This document shows positions 15,587-22,816 of a DNA stretch of 39,510 bases, one piece after another (the stretch's first letter is position 1; each line of letters begins with the position of its first letter). Made by a program: the position numbers and the translations under genes. The notes beneath the pieces were generated by a model that worked only from the letters and a program-made list of their open reading frames with translations, searched no databases and had not been told where the DNA came from. Origin of the DNA: a virus; IMG/VR virus record IMGVR_UViG_3300045253_000045, positions 1-39,510 of that record; one strand, written 5' to 3'.

Positions 15587-15838
15587 ATGTTCGACCGGAT
15601 TCGTCGAGCCCTCGCGGGGCCGCATCGACACACTTGGACCCAACTCGACTTCAACTACGGCGATCTGCCGTGCCGCTGGTGCCCGTCCTGCTACGCGACC
15701 GAAATGGTCTTCGACGGTAGCTGGGTCGATGTCGGCACCCGCGACCCGGATGAGTTGGCCCGATCGCGGCAGCTCTTCAGCGACCAAGGTTGGCTCACTC
15801 CGCCGTTGGCGTGGCCGAAGGGTGCGCGCTGGGAGTAG
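15587..15838 (+). CDS. Small Cys-rich protein of the plus-strand pair
   Basis: 83 residues. Its ATG follows the stop of the regulator gene directly, so the two form one transcript. It has PCRWCPSCYATEMVF, a C-x2-C-x2-C cluster with a nearby His pair (GPHRHTW), which suggests a metal site. The end is Trp/Pro-rich. It stops 2 bp from the end of the convergent minus-strand membrane gene. No family recognised. A partner of the regulator is possible. Confidence 0.6.
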   Translation: MFDRIRRALAGPHRHTWTQLDFNYGDLPCRWCPSCYATEMVFDGSWVDVGTRDPDELARSRQLFSDQGWLTPPLAWPKGARWE

Positions 15839-15840
15839 CC

Positions 15841-16014
15841 TCACTTCTCCACCGCCCGTCGATCCGCGATGACCGCAGACGCCACGAAGTAGCCCGCTGC
15901 CACGAACAGGGCGAGGCCTGCTCCGACGGGTCCGAAGATCGTTGCCCCGAGCATCGCGGCACCCGTTACCGAGAGGGTGAACGCTACGTCGAGGGCGTGT
16001 TGGGCGGCGATCAC
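15841..16014 (-). CDS. Small membrane protein after the large terminase
   Basis: 57 residues from GTG 16014, overlapping the terminase stop by GTGA. Two hydrophobic segments (about residues 8-28 and 30-46, the second GLALFVAAGYFVASAVI) suggest a two-pass membrane protein with a basic end. It is the last gene before the convergent plus-strand pair. Function unknown. A holin-like or superinfection role is possible but not shown. Confidence 0.65.
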   Translation of the reverse strand: MIAAQHALDVAFTLSVTGAAMLGATIFGPVGAGLALFVAAGYFVASAVIADRRAVEK

Positions 16015-17288
16015 GCCACGCCTCCCGCGCGCTGTCCGGCGAGCTGCGCCCACGGGTTGTCTTCCATCGTCGGATCGAGCGAAACGACGGCGTACCTAAG
16101 AGCGTCGCTTGCATCGTCGTTGATCTCGATCGGCTTCTCCGCGAACCCTCCGGCTCGTGTCGTGGCCCAGGTGTAGCCGGGGATCTCGCCAAGGAGTCCG
16201 CGACACGATGGGCTGACGGTCATGCCGTGCGCGATGGCCTTGGACACGGCGGCGATGCCTGGAGACACGTCATTCCGGGCCGGTTCCATCGGCAGCCCCG
16301 CAGCGCGGCACTGCGCGATGTACGCGGGCTCGGAGGGGTCGGCGAAGAACGTCTTGATGCCGTGCGTCTCCCGCACGAACTGGAGCGCCGGGATGATGCG
16401 GTCGATGGTCACGCCTCGCTCGTACACCTCGTCGATGACCGCGAGCCTACCAGCCCCGGATTGCCCCACGACCTCACAGGCGAAGGCGTGGACGAAACCC
16501 CAGTCCACCCCTGCCACGACCTGCTTCCACGGCCCCTGCACGGTGATGATCTGCTCGTCGGGGAGCTGCCAGATCTGACCCTCTGCCCCGACCCACTCTC
16601 CCAGGATGTAGCGGCGCTTGAAGTAGTCGGTAACCCCACCACGGGCTTCGGTGAGGTAGTCCGCAGGGAGAGAGGGGTTATCGAACGTCGAGGCGTGGAG
16701 GTATTCCCGCTCAGGCGTCGAGGGGGTGAAGCGCTGCTTCAACCAGTGCTTCGGGCTTGCGGGGTTCGTGGCGGCGGTGATCTGGTGCCACGTGATCCCC
16801 GGCCACGACAGCCGGCCTTTCACCATGATCCAGTCCGCCTCGGAGCACTCCGCAGCTTCATCCACGAACGCCCAGCCGAGCTCCACCGATCCTACCTTCG
16901 AAGGAAGCCCGGTGATCGGGTCCGGGTCGAGGCCGAACAGCCAGATGCGGGAGCCGTTCGCCAGCTCGTACCACCGCTCCGTCCTGTTACTTCGGACGAT
17001 CTCGCCACGCGGGATCACGTCGTGGAGCAGGGTTCGCTCCGTCGACGCTGCGAGGGACGCGGCGGTCTTTCGGAAGATGCCGATGGGGATGCCCGGATAG
17101 CGCTTGGCGAGGCTGTATGCCTTCTCGCAGCCGATCCGGCTCTTGCCGGCGCGGAACGCCCCGGAGTACAGGACTTCGGGTGCCTCGGAGCGCATGAACC
17201 GGCGCTGCTGCTGGTTGACGAAGGTCGGGCCGAGCTTCTGGCGCAGGGCTTCGAGGACCGGAGTGGGAGCAGCCTCAATCGACAGCAT
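16011..17288 (-). CDS. terL: Terminase large subunit
   Basis: 425 residues from ATG 17288, which overlaps the small-subunit gene by 14 bp. The ATPase half has Walker A GAFRAGKS at 43-50, Walker B LGWAFVDEAAE near 137-146 and the coupling motif ITAATNPAS. The nuclease half begins with VAGVDWGF (metal Asp), continues with TFFADPSEPAY and ends with INDDASDALRYAVV, the three acidic sites of the RNase H-like fold. It cuts and packages DNA into the prohead through the portal. The motif spacing is normal. The packaging type cannot be decided from this alone. Confidence 0.95.
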   Translation of the reverse strand: MLSIEAAPTPVLEALRQKLGPTFVNQQQRRFMRSEAPEVLYSGAFRAGKSRIGCEKAYSLAKRYPGIPIGIFRKTAASLAASTERTLLHDVIPRGEIVRSNRTERWYELANGSRIWLFGLDPDPITGLPSKVGSVELGWAFVDEAAECSEADWIMVKGRLSWPGITWHQITAATNPASPKHWLKQRFTPSTPEREYLHASTFDNPSLPADYLTEARGGVTDYFKRRYILGEWVGAEGQIWQLPDEQIITVQGPWKQVVAGVDWGFVHAFACEVVGQSGAGRLAVIDEVYERGVTIDRIIPALQFVRETHGIKTFFADPSEPAYIAQCRAAGLPMEPARNDVSPGIAAVSKAIAHGMTVSPSCRGLLGEIPGYTWATTRAGGFAEKPIEINDDASDALRYAVVSLDPTMEDNPWAQLAGQRAGGVA

Positions 17289-17721
17289 CGGGGACCTTGC
17301 GGCTCGCCAGCCAACGGTCGATGTCGTCGGCGAGCGCGTCCATCGCGTCGGGTGACAGGGTGTCGGTGATGTCACGCTTCTCCACCCGTTCGGTGGCGTG
17401 GCCGGACAGGAGTTGGCTCTTGTCGATCGCCACGCCCAGCAGGACCGTCAGATCGCGGGCCTCCATCGTCGGGATCAGCGCCTCGAGCCGGTCCTGGGCG
17501 AGTTGCGCCAGCACCCGGAAGCCCTCCGCCATCTCCTCGCGGGTTTTCTGCCGAAGGGTGACGAACTCCGGTCGCTCCAGCCAATAGGCGATCGTCGTCC
17601 GCGGGATGCCGGTCTTCTCCGCCGCAGCCATCGTCGAGGACAGCTCAGCCGTCACAACTGCAGCGGCCTTCTGCTTGCGGGTGTACGACCGTCGCTTCCC
17701 CACCACGCGGAGCTCTGTCAC
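17275..17721 (-). CDS. terS: Terminase small subunit (HTH)
   Basis: 148 residues from GTG 17721, chosen because it forms a GTGA overlap with a 17-codon reading frame. The N-terminal half is a helix-turn-helix (YTRKQKAAAVVTAEL, then MAAAEKTGIPRTTIAYWLERP) suited to binding the packaging site. A helical oligomerisation region follows (EEMAEGFRVLAQLAQDRLEALI and LTVLLGVAIDKSQLLSGHATE, the latter also typical of small subunits). It directly precedes the large subunit with 14 bp of overlap. In some phages this architecture is annotated only as helix-turn-helix protein. Confidence 0.8.
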   Translation of the reverse strand: MTELRVVGKRRSYTRKQKAAAVVTAELSSTMAAAEKTGIPRTTIAYWLERPEFVTLRQKTREEMAEGFRVLAQLAQDRLEALIPTMEARDLTVLLGVAIDKSQLLSGHATERVEKRDITDTLSPDAMDALADDIDRWLASRKVPDAVD

Positions 17722-17771
17722 CAGCGCGCCTCGATCACGACGGGGATGTCTCGACCGTTGGTGGAGGTCAT
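17718..17771 (-). CDS. Possible 17-residue coupling peptide between a small gene and terS
   Basis: ATG 17771 overlaps the upstream stop by ATGA, and its own TGA overlaps the GTG of terS by GTGA. The reading frame encodes MTSTNGRDIPVVIEARW. Having perfect 4-base overlaps on both sides is the main evidence. It may keep ribosomes moving from the upstream gene to terS rather than make a functional peptide. It could be chance. Confidence 0.35.
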   Translation of the reverse strand: MTSTNGRDIPVVIEARW

Positions 17772-17947
17772 CCCTCTGCGATCTCCCGGAGTCGGAAGCA
17801 GCTCTCACACGACTTGCCGACCGGGAGGCCCGGTGCGGTCTTGGCGTTGGCGGGTGCCCATCGTCCGCACAGGGTATGGATCAGCCCACCGCGCGAGACG
17901 AGCCCTGAGGTCAGATGCCACGAGCGGACCAGGACCCAGGACTTCAT
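17768..17947 (-). CDS. 59-residue Cys-containing phage protein
   Basis: ATG 17947 overlaps the stop of the upstream membrane gene by ATGA. The protein has LIHTLCGRWAPANA followed by GKSCESCFRLREI, that is H-x2-L-C-G-R and C-x2-C, a likely zinc site that I have seen in short actinobacterial phage proteins with the same H-T-L-C-G and S-C-E-x-C pattern. The pattern and tight coupling argue that it is real. Function unknown. Confidence 0.7.
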   Translation of the reverse strand: MKSWVLVRSWHLTSGLVSRGGLIHTLCGRWAPANAKTAPGLPVGKSCESCFRLREIAEG

Positions 17948-18213
17948 CCGTCAACGGGTCCCGGTGCCACGGTGGCGGTTGCCGGAGGCCCGGAGGTCAC
18001 GGTCGCCGTGGGCTGCGCGGCCTGGATGCGGAGCACCTGACCAGTAGCCGAAGCTCCACCAGCGTCCCGGAAGACATAGCCGAGGACAGCGCCGACGGCG
18101 AGCCATGCCTGACCCGCATCGCCCCGAGCATCGAAGATCAGGACGAACGCACCGATCAGGATGAGCACCGCGACGATGTACGTGAACAGCGTTCGGAGCG
18201 TGTCCTGCGTCAT
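17944..18213 (-). CDS. Two-pass membrane protein, possible holin
   Basis: 89 residues. Two hydrophobic segments at about 8-28 (LFTYIVAVLILIGAFVLIF) and 33-48 (AGQAWLAVGAVLGYVF), separated by a short charged turn, then an Ala/Thr/Pro-rich tail. The size and layout fit a class II holin, and it lies three genes after the endolysin. Overlaps neighbours by TGATG upstream and ATGA downstream. No specific holin family recognised. Confidence 0.65.
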   Translation of the reverse strand: MTQDTLRTLFTYIVAVLILIGAFVLIFDARGDAGQAWLAVGAVLGYVFRDAGGASATGQVLRIQAAQPTATVTSGPPATATVAPGPVDG

Positions 18214-18419
18214 CAGTGACCTCCAAAGATCGACGGTCCGCCGAAGAACCAGAGGACTCCAGCCGCGAGGCCGAGCAGGGCTGCGCCGGCGACCAGTGCG
18301 TTACCGAGCGTGGTGAGGAACGGCGCGCCGCTCTCCGCGAGCAGGGGGCCGACGAGCTTCGCCAGTACCCACCAGACGAGCGCCGCGATGATGACCGCGA
18401 TGATGATGTGCTCGATCAT
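18213..18419 (-). CDS. Small membrane protein, possible holin
   Basis: 68 residues starting one base after the stop of the upstream gene. Two hydrophobic segments, about 4-22 (HIIIAVIIAALVWWVLAKL) and 38-60, joined by a loop with SGAPFL. With the neighbouring 89-residue protein it forms a pair next to the endolysin, so one could be holin and the other antiholin. This is inference from topology and location. Confidence 0.65.
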   Translation of the reverse strand: MIEHIIIAVIIAALVWWVLAKLVGPLLAESGAPFLTTLGNALVAGAALLGLAAGVLWFFGGPSIFGGH

Positions 18420-18653
18420 TCAGTCCTCCTTGTCGTGGTCGGGGTGCGACCAGCCTTCGCCGTTGGGGAGCTCGACCCAGCGAGCGTCCTGCTTCAGCTG
18501 CCCTGGTGCCTGATGCGCCGGGTCGTCGATGTTGTCGTCGCGGGTCTGCGCGTCGGCAACAGGATCGCCGCCCGGAGGCGGGTTGTGCTTCGCGTCCTGT
18601 TCGAGCGCCTTGATCGCTTGGCGGGCTTGGTTCTGCTCGGGCGTTGGCATCAT
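18420..18653 (-). CDS. Hydrophilic protein of unknown function in the lysis region
   Basis: 77 residues, Asp/Gln/Pro-rich with no hydrophobic segment (TPEQNQARQAIKALEQDAKH, then NPPPGGDP). Overlaps the endolysin stop by ATGA and is followed directly by a membrane gene. Probably disordered. No family recognised. Confidence 0.6.
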   Translation of the reverse strand: MMPTPEQNQARQAIKALEQDAKHNPPPGGDPVADAQTRDDNIDDPAHQAPGQLKQDARWVELPNGEGWSHPDHDKED

Positions 18654-19462
18654 GCCCCCTTCAGCGCGGAGCCGGTGACGTAGCCGATGGCCCCGGCGGC
18701 GTTCTTGATCTGCGCCCAGCCGTTGCCCTTATGCGCGGCGTTGACGTACCAGCTTGTCCCGGCGAGGGTTCGGATGACGTTCTCGGATGAGCCGGGGGTG
18801 ATCCCGCCGACCTTCTTCGATGTGGCGTTCGGGCTGGCGTAGACCGGGTTCGTCCCTCGCGAGATACGGGTCACGCCTTCGAGATCAGCCGAGTACCAGA
18901 CGTGACATGCGCCCGGTCGAGCGGAGGCCTGCGCTGCGGCCAGGGCGAGACTCAGCGGCCACCACCGGAAGTCGAGGTGCGTGCCGGGATCACCGACGAG
19001 GACCTGCGCCTGACTGTGGTGGACGCCTGCGGCATCGGTCCAGGAGTAGATGCGGTAGTCGTACAGGCCGATGTTGTGCCGGCCGACGCACGTCCCGGTG
19101 TGGAACGGGGTGTTGATGGTGACTGAGCAGAGGATCGAGATATGCACCGTTCGAGGGGCTTTCAGCAGATCGACGAGGTTGCCGATCGGCATGAAGTACA
19201 GCCGGGTGACGTGGATCTCGTTGCCTGTTGCCTTCGGTGCGAGGGCCACTATCTGGTCGTAGGTCAAACCCCCGGAGGTATCGCCGGAGAGCTTGCGAAG
19301 GGTCGAGGCCGGGACGCGCCAGTAGCCGAGCGAGGCGGTGTCCATCTCGGTCGTAAGGTTGGCGAGGGTGCAGTTCTCATAGGCGAAGGTCGAGCCGTCG
19401 AGCTGGTGATACAGCGCCCCGACGTAGTGCGCCCACGGCTGACCTGAGCTCGGGAAGGTCAT
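18650..19462 (-). CDS. Probable endolysin: C39-like cysteine peptidase with C-terminal SH3-like domain
   Basis: 270 residues. The N-terminal half has Cys31 in YENCTLANL, an aromatic region, then GRHNIGLYDYRIYSW, a candidate catalytic His, and VLVGDPG, the V-x-D-P strand typical of C39-like papain-fold peptidases. About residues 205-268 look like a bacterial SH3 domain that binds cell wall (NPVYASPNATSKKVGGI, then TSWYVNAAHKGNGWAQI and GAIGYVTGSAL). Such a pair, one catalytic and one wall-binding domain, matches phage lysins. Three small membrane and hydrophilic genes follow it. I am sure of the SH3-like end and less sure of the catalytic class. There is no signal peptide, so export would need a holin. 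Confidence 0.7.
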   Translation of the reverse strand: MTFPSSGQPWAHYVGALYHQLDGSTFAYENCTLANLTTEMDTASLGYWRVPASTLRKLSGDTSGGLTYDQIVALAPKATGNEIHVTRLYFMPIGNLVDLLKAPRTVHISILCSVTINTPFHTGTCVGRHNIGLYDYRIYSWTDAAGVHHSQAQVLVGDPGTHLDFRWWPLSLALAAAQASARPGACHVWYSADLEGVTRISRGTNPVYASPNATSKKVGGITPGSSENVIRTLAGTSWYVNAAHKGNGWAQIKNAAGAIGYVTGSALKGA

Positions 19463-19656
19463 CGCTCCACCTTCAGTTCGTGGCGCACCAGATCGCGCAG
19501 GATCACCGCGCCCTTGGCGACCTCTTCCGCGTCGGCGATCTTGCCCTGCCGGACCAGTTCCTGAGCCGCGTCGAAGTGTCGTTCGACCGCCTTGGCGTAC
19601 TGCTCCGCTGCGGCGTACTCCACCGAGGGGCGGTGCATGATCTCTAGGACGGTCAC
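19459..19656 (-). CDS. Helical protein of unknown function
   Basis: 65 residues from GTG 19656 (GTGA overlap upstream, ATGA overlap downstream). It is almost all helix, with SVEYAAAEQYAKAVERHFDA and two EEVAKGAV-like turns, resembling a short coiled coil. It sits between a single-TM protein and the endolysin. Function unknown. Confidence 0.6.
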   Translation of the reverse strand: MTVLEIMHRPSVEYAAAEQYAKAVERHFDAAQELVRQGKIADAEEVAKGAVILRDLVRHELKVER

Positions 19657-19946
19657 GGCTGCGCCTCGGCGTTCCGGTCGCGCTGCGACTGCTCGCCCTG
19701 CGCCACGCCTTCCGCCCGAGCGAGGTTCACGGCGTTCACGCTCTCCCGGTCCTTGCCGGCGAGGAGTTCCGAGAGTCGCCCGTCGATCTGCTTGCCGAGG
19801 CTGTAGAGCTTGCCATCGACCTGGATGACGCCGTCGTTGGACTTGTCGGCGGCCTTCCGGGCCTGCCGAGCCGACCATGCGGCGTAGATCGCTGCGACTG
19901 CGGCGATGATGGTGCCTGCGATGCTGACGAGTTGTTCAACGGTCAT
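19653..19946 (-). CDS. Membrane-anchored coiled-coil protein (lysis region)
   Basis: 97 residues. One N-terminal hydrophobic segment (about 5-24, IAGTIIAAVAAIYAAW) followed by a charged helical tail rich in Arg, Lys, Asp and Gln. One membrane anchor and a long tail on the other side is the shape of a holin accessory or a spanin-like protein. It is coupled to both neighbours. Confidence 0.6.
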   Translation of the reverse strand: MTVEQLVSIAGTIIAAVAAIYAAWSARQARKAADKSNDGVIQVDGKLYSLGKQIDGRLSELLAGKDRESVNAVNLARAEGVAQGEQSQRDRNAEAQP

Positions 19947-20332
19947 GGGCCAGCGTGGATGCCGAGGATGGATCGGATGGCAGGGGCGTAGATGTTGCCG
20001 ACGGTCAGGATCGCCGAGAGGACCGCGACGGCTCCTGCGATCCACGCCTTGAAGACTCGCCGGTCGTTGCGGACTTCGCTGCGAAAGTGATCGAGCTCGA
20101 TGATAAGCCCTTGGCGTGGGTCATTGATGCTCCGGGTCAGGTCGCGCACGGCACTAGCCGTCTCGCTGTCGCGCTCTTCCAGGCGACGATGCGTCAAGTC
20201 CGCCTCGATGTCGCGCCGCTCGATGGCATCAACGCGCTTCGTAAGCGTCTCGAACCCGGCTGCGAGTGCATCGAACCCAGCGTCAGCGATCCGTCGGCGC
20301 GGTGGCTGAGGAGTCACGGCGCGGGGCGGCAT
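19943..20332 (-). CDS. Coiled-coil protein with C-terminal membrane anchor
   Basis: 129 residues from ATG 20332. TTG 20359 would add nine residues and either could be used. A Pro/Arg-rich start is followed by a long charged helix (about residues 15-90, VDAIERRDIEADLTHRRLEE and a second part ending FKAW) and a single C-terminal hydrophobic segment (IAGAVAVLSAILTVGNIYA). This tail-anchored topology with a coiled coil is common among phage lysis-cluster proteins of unknown role. Stop overlaps the next ATG by ATGA. Confidence 0.6.
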   Translation of the reverse strand: MPPRAVTPQPPRRRIADAGFDALAAGFETLTKRVDAIERRDIEADLTHRRLEERDSETASAVRDLTRSINDPRQGLIIELDHFRSEVRNDRRVFKAWIAGAVAVLSAILTVGNIYAPAIRSILGIHAGP

Positions 20333-20366
20333 CTCCGCGATGCTATCGCACCGCGTCAACCACCCG

Positions 20367-20588
20367 CTAGCCCGTTTCCTCGAGCTGGATTGGGTCGGTC
20401 ATCTCGCGTGGTAAGTAGCGCAGGACTTCCCGTTCGCAGAGGGTGAGCTCCATCCCAAATCTGAGGTAGCCCCACCATCCCGGAATGAGGCGGTTCCCTG
20501 ACGACTCCGGGACTCCGCAGATCGCGCACCTCGGAACGCGGTCGCCGTGCGCCGGATCGCCGAAGTCCTCGGCGGTGCTGATGCTCAC
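20367..20588 (-). CDS. Small protein with a Cys pair
   Basis: 73 residues from GTG 20588 (GTGA overlap with the upstream gene). RCAICGVPESSGNR is a lone C-x2-C and a later Cys lies in LTLCERE, so a zinc site is possible. The end, PREMTDPIQLEETG, is acidic. Not recognised. Confidence 0.55.
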   Translation of the reverse strand: MSISTAEDFGDPAHGDRVPRCAICGVPESSGNRLIPGWWGYLRFGMELTLCEREVLRYLPREMTDPIQLEETG

Positions 20589-21070
20589 CGAACCGATACC
20601 GCCAAGATGCCGCGAGACAGGGGCGCGAGTCGGGCGAAGGCTTGCGCCGAGAGGTCGATCAGCCGGTGCGGACAGGCGCACCAGTCGTCCAGGATGACGC
20701 GGATGCACGTTGCGGCGCAGACCGTGACGCTCTGACCGCGCCAGTGACCGAGGAACGCCCGGAGTCGTGGGCCGGCTGCGGCGTACATCCCGACTCGACC
20801 TGTCCCGAACCAGGACGCAATCCCCGACACGGAACCCTTGGCCGTCAGGTCCAAGGTAGGCGACGGACTGGGCACAGCCGTCACCGTCGGGGAGGATGGA
20901 GCGCCAGAAGGTCGTCGCAAGGCTTCTCTTGCAGGAGACGGTGCCTCGCTCGCTACTGGCACTCCGCTCAGCCGTCCGGGGTCCGGCTCGCCTGCCCCCA
21001 CGGGTGCGGTCGGGATTGCCGGTGCGGCAGACCGCAACGTCAGCGCTGCGACGAGTGCCAGGGCCTTCAC
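20585..21070 (-). CDS. Secreted RlpA-like double-psi beta-barrel protein
   Basis: 161 residues. A short signal-like start (KALALVAALTLRSAAPA) is followed by a Pro/Ser/Thr-rich spacer to about residue 78. The last 80 residues fit the RlpA-type double-psi beta-barrel: GIASWFG near 83-89, then CAATCIRVILDDWCACP with its paired Cys, and LIDLSAQAFARLAPLSRG, the D-L-S-x-x-A-F-x-x-L motif of the family. RlpA proteins cleave or bind naked glycan strands. Here the usual catalytic pattern is partial, so a binding or expansin-like role is also possible. It is unusual in a phage and lies near the lysis genes. No lipobox Cys is seen. Confidence 0.75.
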   Translation of the reverse strand: MKALALVAALTLRSAAPAIPTAPVGAGEPDPGRLSGVPVASEAPSPAREALRRPSGAPSSPTVTAVPSPSPTLDLTAKGSVSGIASWFGTGRVGMYAAAGPRLRAFLGHWRGQSVTVCAATCIRVILDDWCACPHRLIDLSAQAFARLAPLSRGILAVSVR

Positions 21071-21345
21071 CGCTCGGTGATCTCGACGCGCTTCTTGCGG
21101 CGGTGGATGTTGAAGTGGCGGTCATGCGTCCCGTCTCCGCCGGAGTACCACGCGAACCAGTACGCGTCGTGATCGAGCTGCTCCAGGTGGAAGATGCATC
21201 GCGCACCGGCGTAGATCAGCACTTCGTCGATCGTCCCGTCCTCATTAGGGCGAGTCACGAAGGTGACCGACAACGGGTTGAACGATGGCGCAGGGTCACT
21301 CTCAAAGTCAGACGAGCCGAACAGCGACGAAAACGAGAGCTTCAC
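21067..21345 (-). CDS. Protein of unknown function
   Basis: 92 residues from GTG 21345 (GTGA upstream, ATGA downstream). It is a compact beta-rich protein with SVTFVTRPNEDGTIDEVLIY and WFAWYSGGDGTHDRHFNIHRRKKR, ending in a basic tail. No family recognised. Confidence 0.55.
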   Translation of the reverse strand: MKLSFSSLFGSSDFESDPAPSFNPLSVTFVTRPNEDGTIDEVLIYAGARCIFHLEQLDHDAYWFAWYSGGDGTHDRHFNIHRRKKRVEITER

Positions 21346-22022
21346 GGTACCGGCTCCTCGGGTGATGGGATGGCCGGGACCGGAGACTCCCTGAGAGCGG
21401 CGTCGATGATGGCGAGGAGTTCGGCGCGGTCGAAGTCCGCAAAGCATTGCGTCTCCGGGTGTTGGCGCACATGCCCCGACGCGAGATCGTCGGGGAAGCC
21501 TTCGGCGTACTGACTGTGACGGCGGCGGATCGCCCGCATCGCGATGTCATACCGTTCGACGATGGCCCGCAGTCCCGGCGTCTCGGTCGGAGACTCGGCT
21601 GGTTGCGGCGACTCATCGAAGGGTGGGCCGTCGCCCGGTTCGTGGCGGTCGATCCAGCCGTGGACGAACGCTCGCTGGATGCTCCACGGCTGCGCCGAGA
21701 ACCAGTAGGCGAACGCTCGCGCCGGGTCCTTCGGGGGTTCCGGTGATACCGACTCCCCGAGAGCGGCGCGGAGAGCGCGCTCGGCTTCGTCCAAGTCCCG
21801 GCCCAGTTGGTCCACCCACGAGTCGTCCGTGGACAGACGCCCACCCATCAAGGCATCGCGGGCTTCGAGGAACGCGACGATCTTCTGCCGCAGTCCCGGC
21901 GTCTCGGTCGGAGACTCGGCGTAGTGCGGGTCGGGGCACTCGCATCCCGGCATCCGCTCGCGGCCTTCATTGCGGTAGTTCTCGCGTGGGTCCTGATCCA
22001 GTACGTCCTCGATGCCGCTCAT
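21342..22022 (-). CDS. Repeat-linker protein with internal interspersed repeats (226 residues)
   Basis: Composed of helical segments joined by linkers. The peptide AESPTETPGLR occurs twice (about residues 35 and 140), each followed by a helix (RQKIVAFLEARDAL and RAIVERYDIAMRAI), so the protein looks like an internal duplication. A further linker, ALGESVSPEP, is encoded by the DNA element shared with the next gene. It may be a pair of small helical domains on flexible linkers. Function unknown. It overlaps both neighbours by 4 bases. Confidence 0.6.
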   Translation of the reverse strand: MSGIEDVLDQDPRENYRNEGRERMPGCECPDPHYAESPTETPGLRQKIVAFLEARDALMGGRLSTDDSWVDQLGRDLDEAERALRAALGESVSPEPPKDPARAFAYWFSAQPWSIQRAFVHGWIDRHEPGDGPPFDESPQPAESPTETPGLRAIVERYDIAMRAIRRRHSQYAEGFPDDLASGHVRQHPETQCFADFDRAELLAIIDAALRESPVPAIPSPEEPVP

Positions 22023-22492
22023 GCTCGCTCCTTCGGCTTCTCGGGTTCCGGTGATACCGACTCCCCGAGAGCAATCGCGGCGATGCGTTCAGGGTCGTTC
22101 GTCCATTCGTTCGAAGCCGTGTCCCACGCATACGCGCCTGGTGGCGGTGATACCGACTCCCCGAACGGGTCGCGTTCGTAGCGGTGCAGGCCGCGATGCC
22201 CGGTGGCCCTGACACAGACCCACGGAGTGTCGTCCGAGCGCCGATGGCCGCAGGCCGGGGGTGATACCGACTCCCCGAGAGCGGCGAGTCGAGAGAGCGC
22301 CGTTGCGGAACAGGCCGGAGCATGGAGCCAGCCTTCGTGCGGCTCGGACTCCGACACGCACCAGCAGGGCGTCCCATCGGGCATGTACCGCTTCGGAGGA
22401 CCGGCCTCGGTGTAGGCGCGCCGGATCGCCGGGTCGTCCCACATGACGCGAACCTCGTAGCCCTGCGGTGATACCGCCTCCCCGAGAGCGGC
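21736..22492 (-). repeat. Interspersed repeat family A (ALGESVSP element), five copies
   Basis: On the plus strand the core is GGTGATACCGACTCCCCGA. Copies start at 21736 (with GGTTCC before it), 22043, 22145, 22258 and 22466 (one base changed). In the genes all copies are in the same frame and read as (A)LGESVSP. A partial relative (ACTCCGAGAGCAGCGCG) lies near 22826. The spacing is irregular. Confidence 0.85.
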
Positions 22493-22816
22493 ACGGGCGG
22501 CGTCGACCAGAGCGATGTCCAGATCGAACGGGCTGGTGATGCCCTTCGCCTCGCAGGCCCGCAGCAATGCCTCGCCTTGGGCGTCGAGCATGCGGGCATG
22601 TACCGGCGGGCGACAATCGCACCACTCGTCCGCTTGGTGCGATCCTGCAACGAACCGGGTGGTCGGGTGCGCCATCATCTCGTCCTCGACTGCGACCACC
22701 GAGCGGAGCATCTGAGCTTTCTTCGCCGGGTCGTTGCCCGCAAGGAATACGAGCCGCCTACCGGCTTCCGTCAGCGGTGCCGAGCGCGGCCTGCCTTCAT
22801 CGCGTATGTCGCTCAT
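22019..22816 (-). CDS. Modular protein carrying four copies of the ALGESVSP linker (265 residues)
   Basis: The linker (A)LGESVSP recurs at about residues 112, 175, 216 and 252, each time between unlike short modules. One module has CDCRP and a helix, one has PCWCVSESEPHEGWLHAPAC, one has PACGHRRSDDTPWVCV and GHRGLHR (Cys/His, zinc-like), and one has WDTASNEWTND. The modules look like separate small phage proteins that were strung together, the linker being a repeated DNA element. No function is recognised. Both ends overlap neighbours by ATGA. Confidence 0.6.
   Translation of the reverse strand: MSDIRDEGRPRSAPLTEAGRRLVFLAGNDPAKKAQMLRSVVAVEDEMMAHPTTRFVAGSHQADEWCDCRPPVHARMLDAQGEALLRACEAKGITSPFDLDIALVDAARAALGEAVSPQGYEVRVMWDDPAIRRAYTEAGPPKRYMPDGTPCWCVSESEPHEGWLHAPACSATALSRLAALGESVSPPACGHRRSDDTPWVCVRATGHRGLHRYERDPFGESVSPPPGAYAWDTASNEWTNDPERIAAIALGESVSPEPEKPKERA

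Noticed and set aside
16227-17369. Plus-strand open frame of 380 codons opposite terL
   Set aside because: Antisense shadow, rich in Arg/Asp/Gly/His. The terminase motifs are on the other strand.
20360-21206. Long form of the Cys-pair protein beginning at 21206
   Set aside because: The first 200 residues are the wrong frame of the RlpA-like gene. GTG 20588 with GTGA is the better start.
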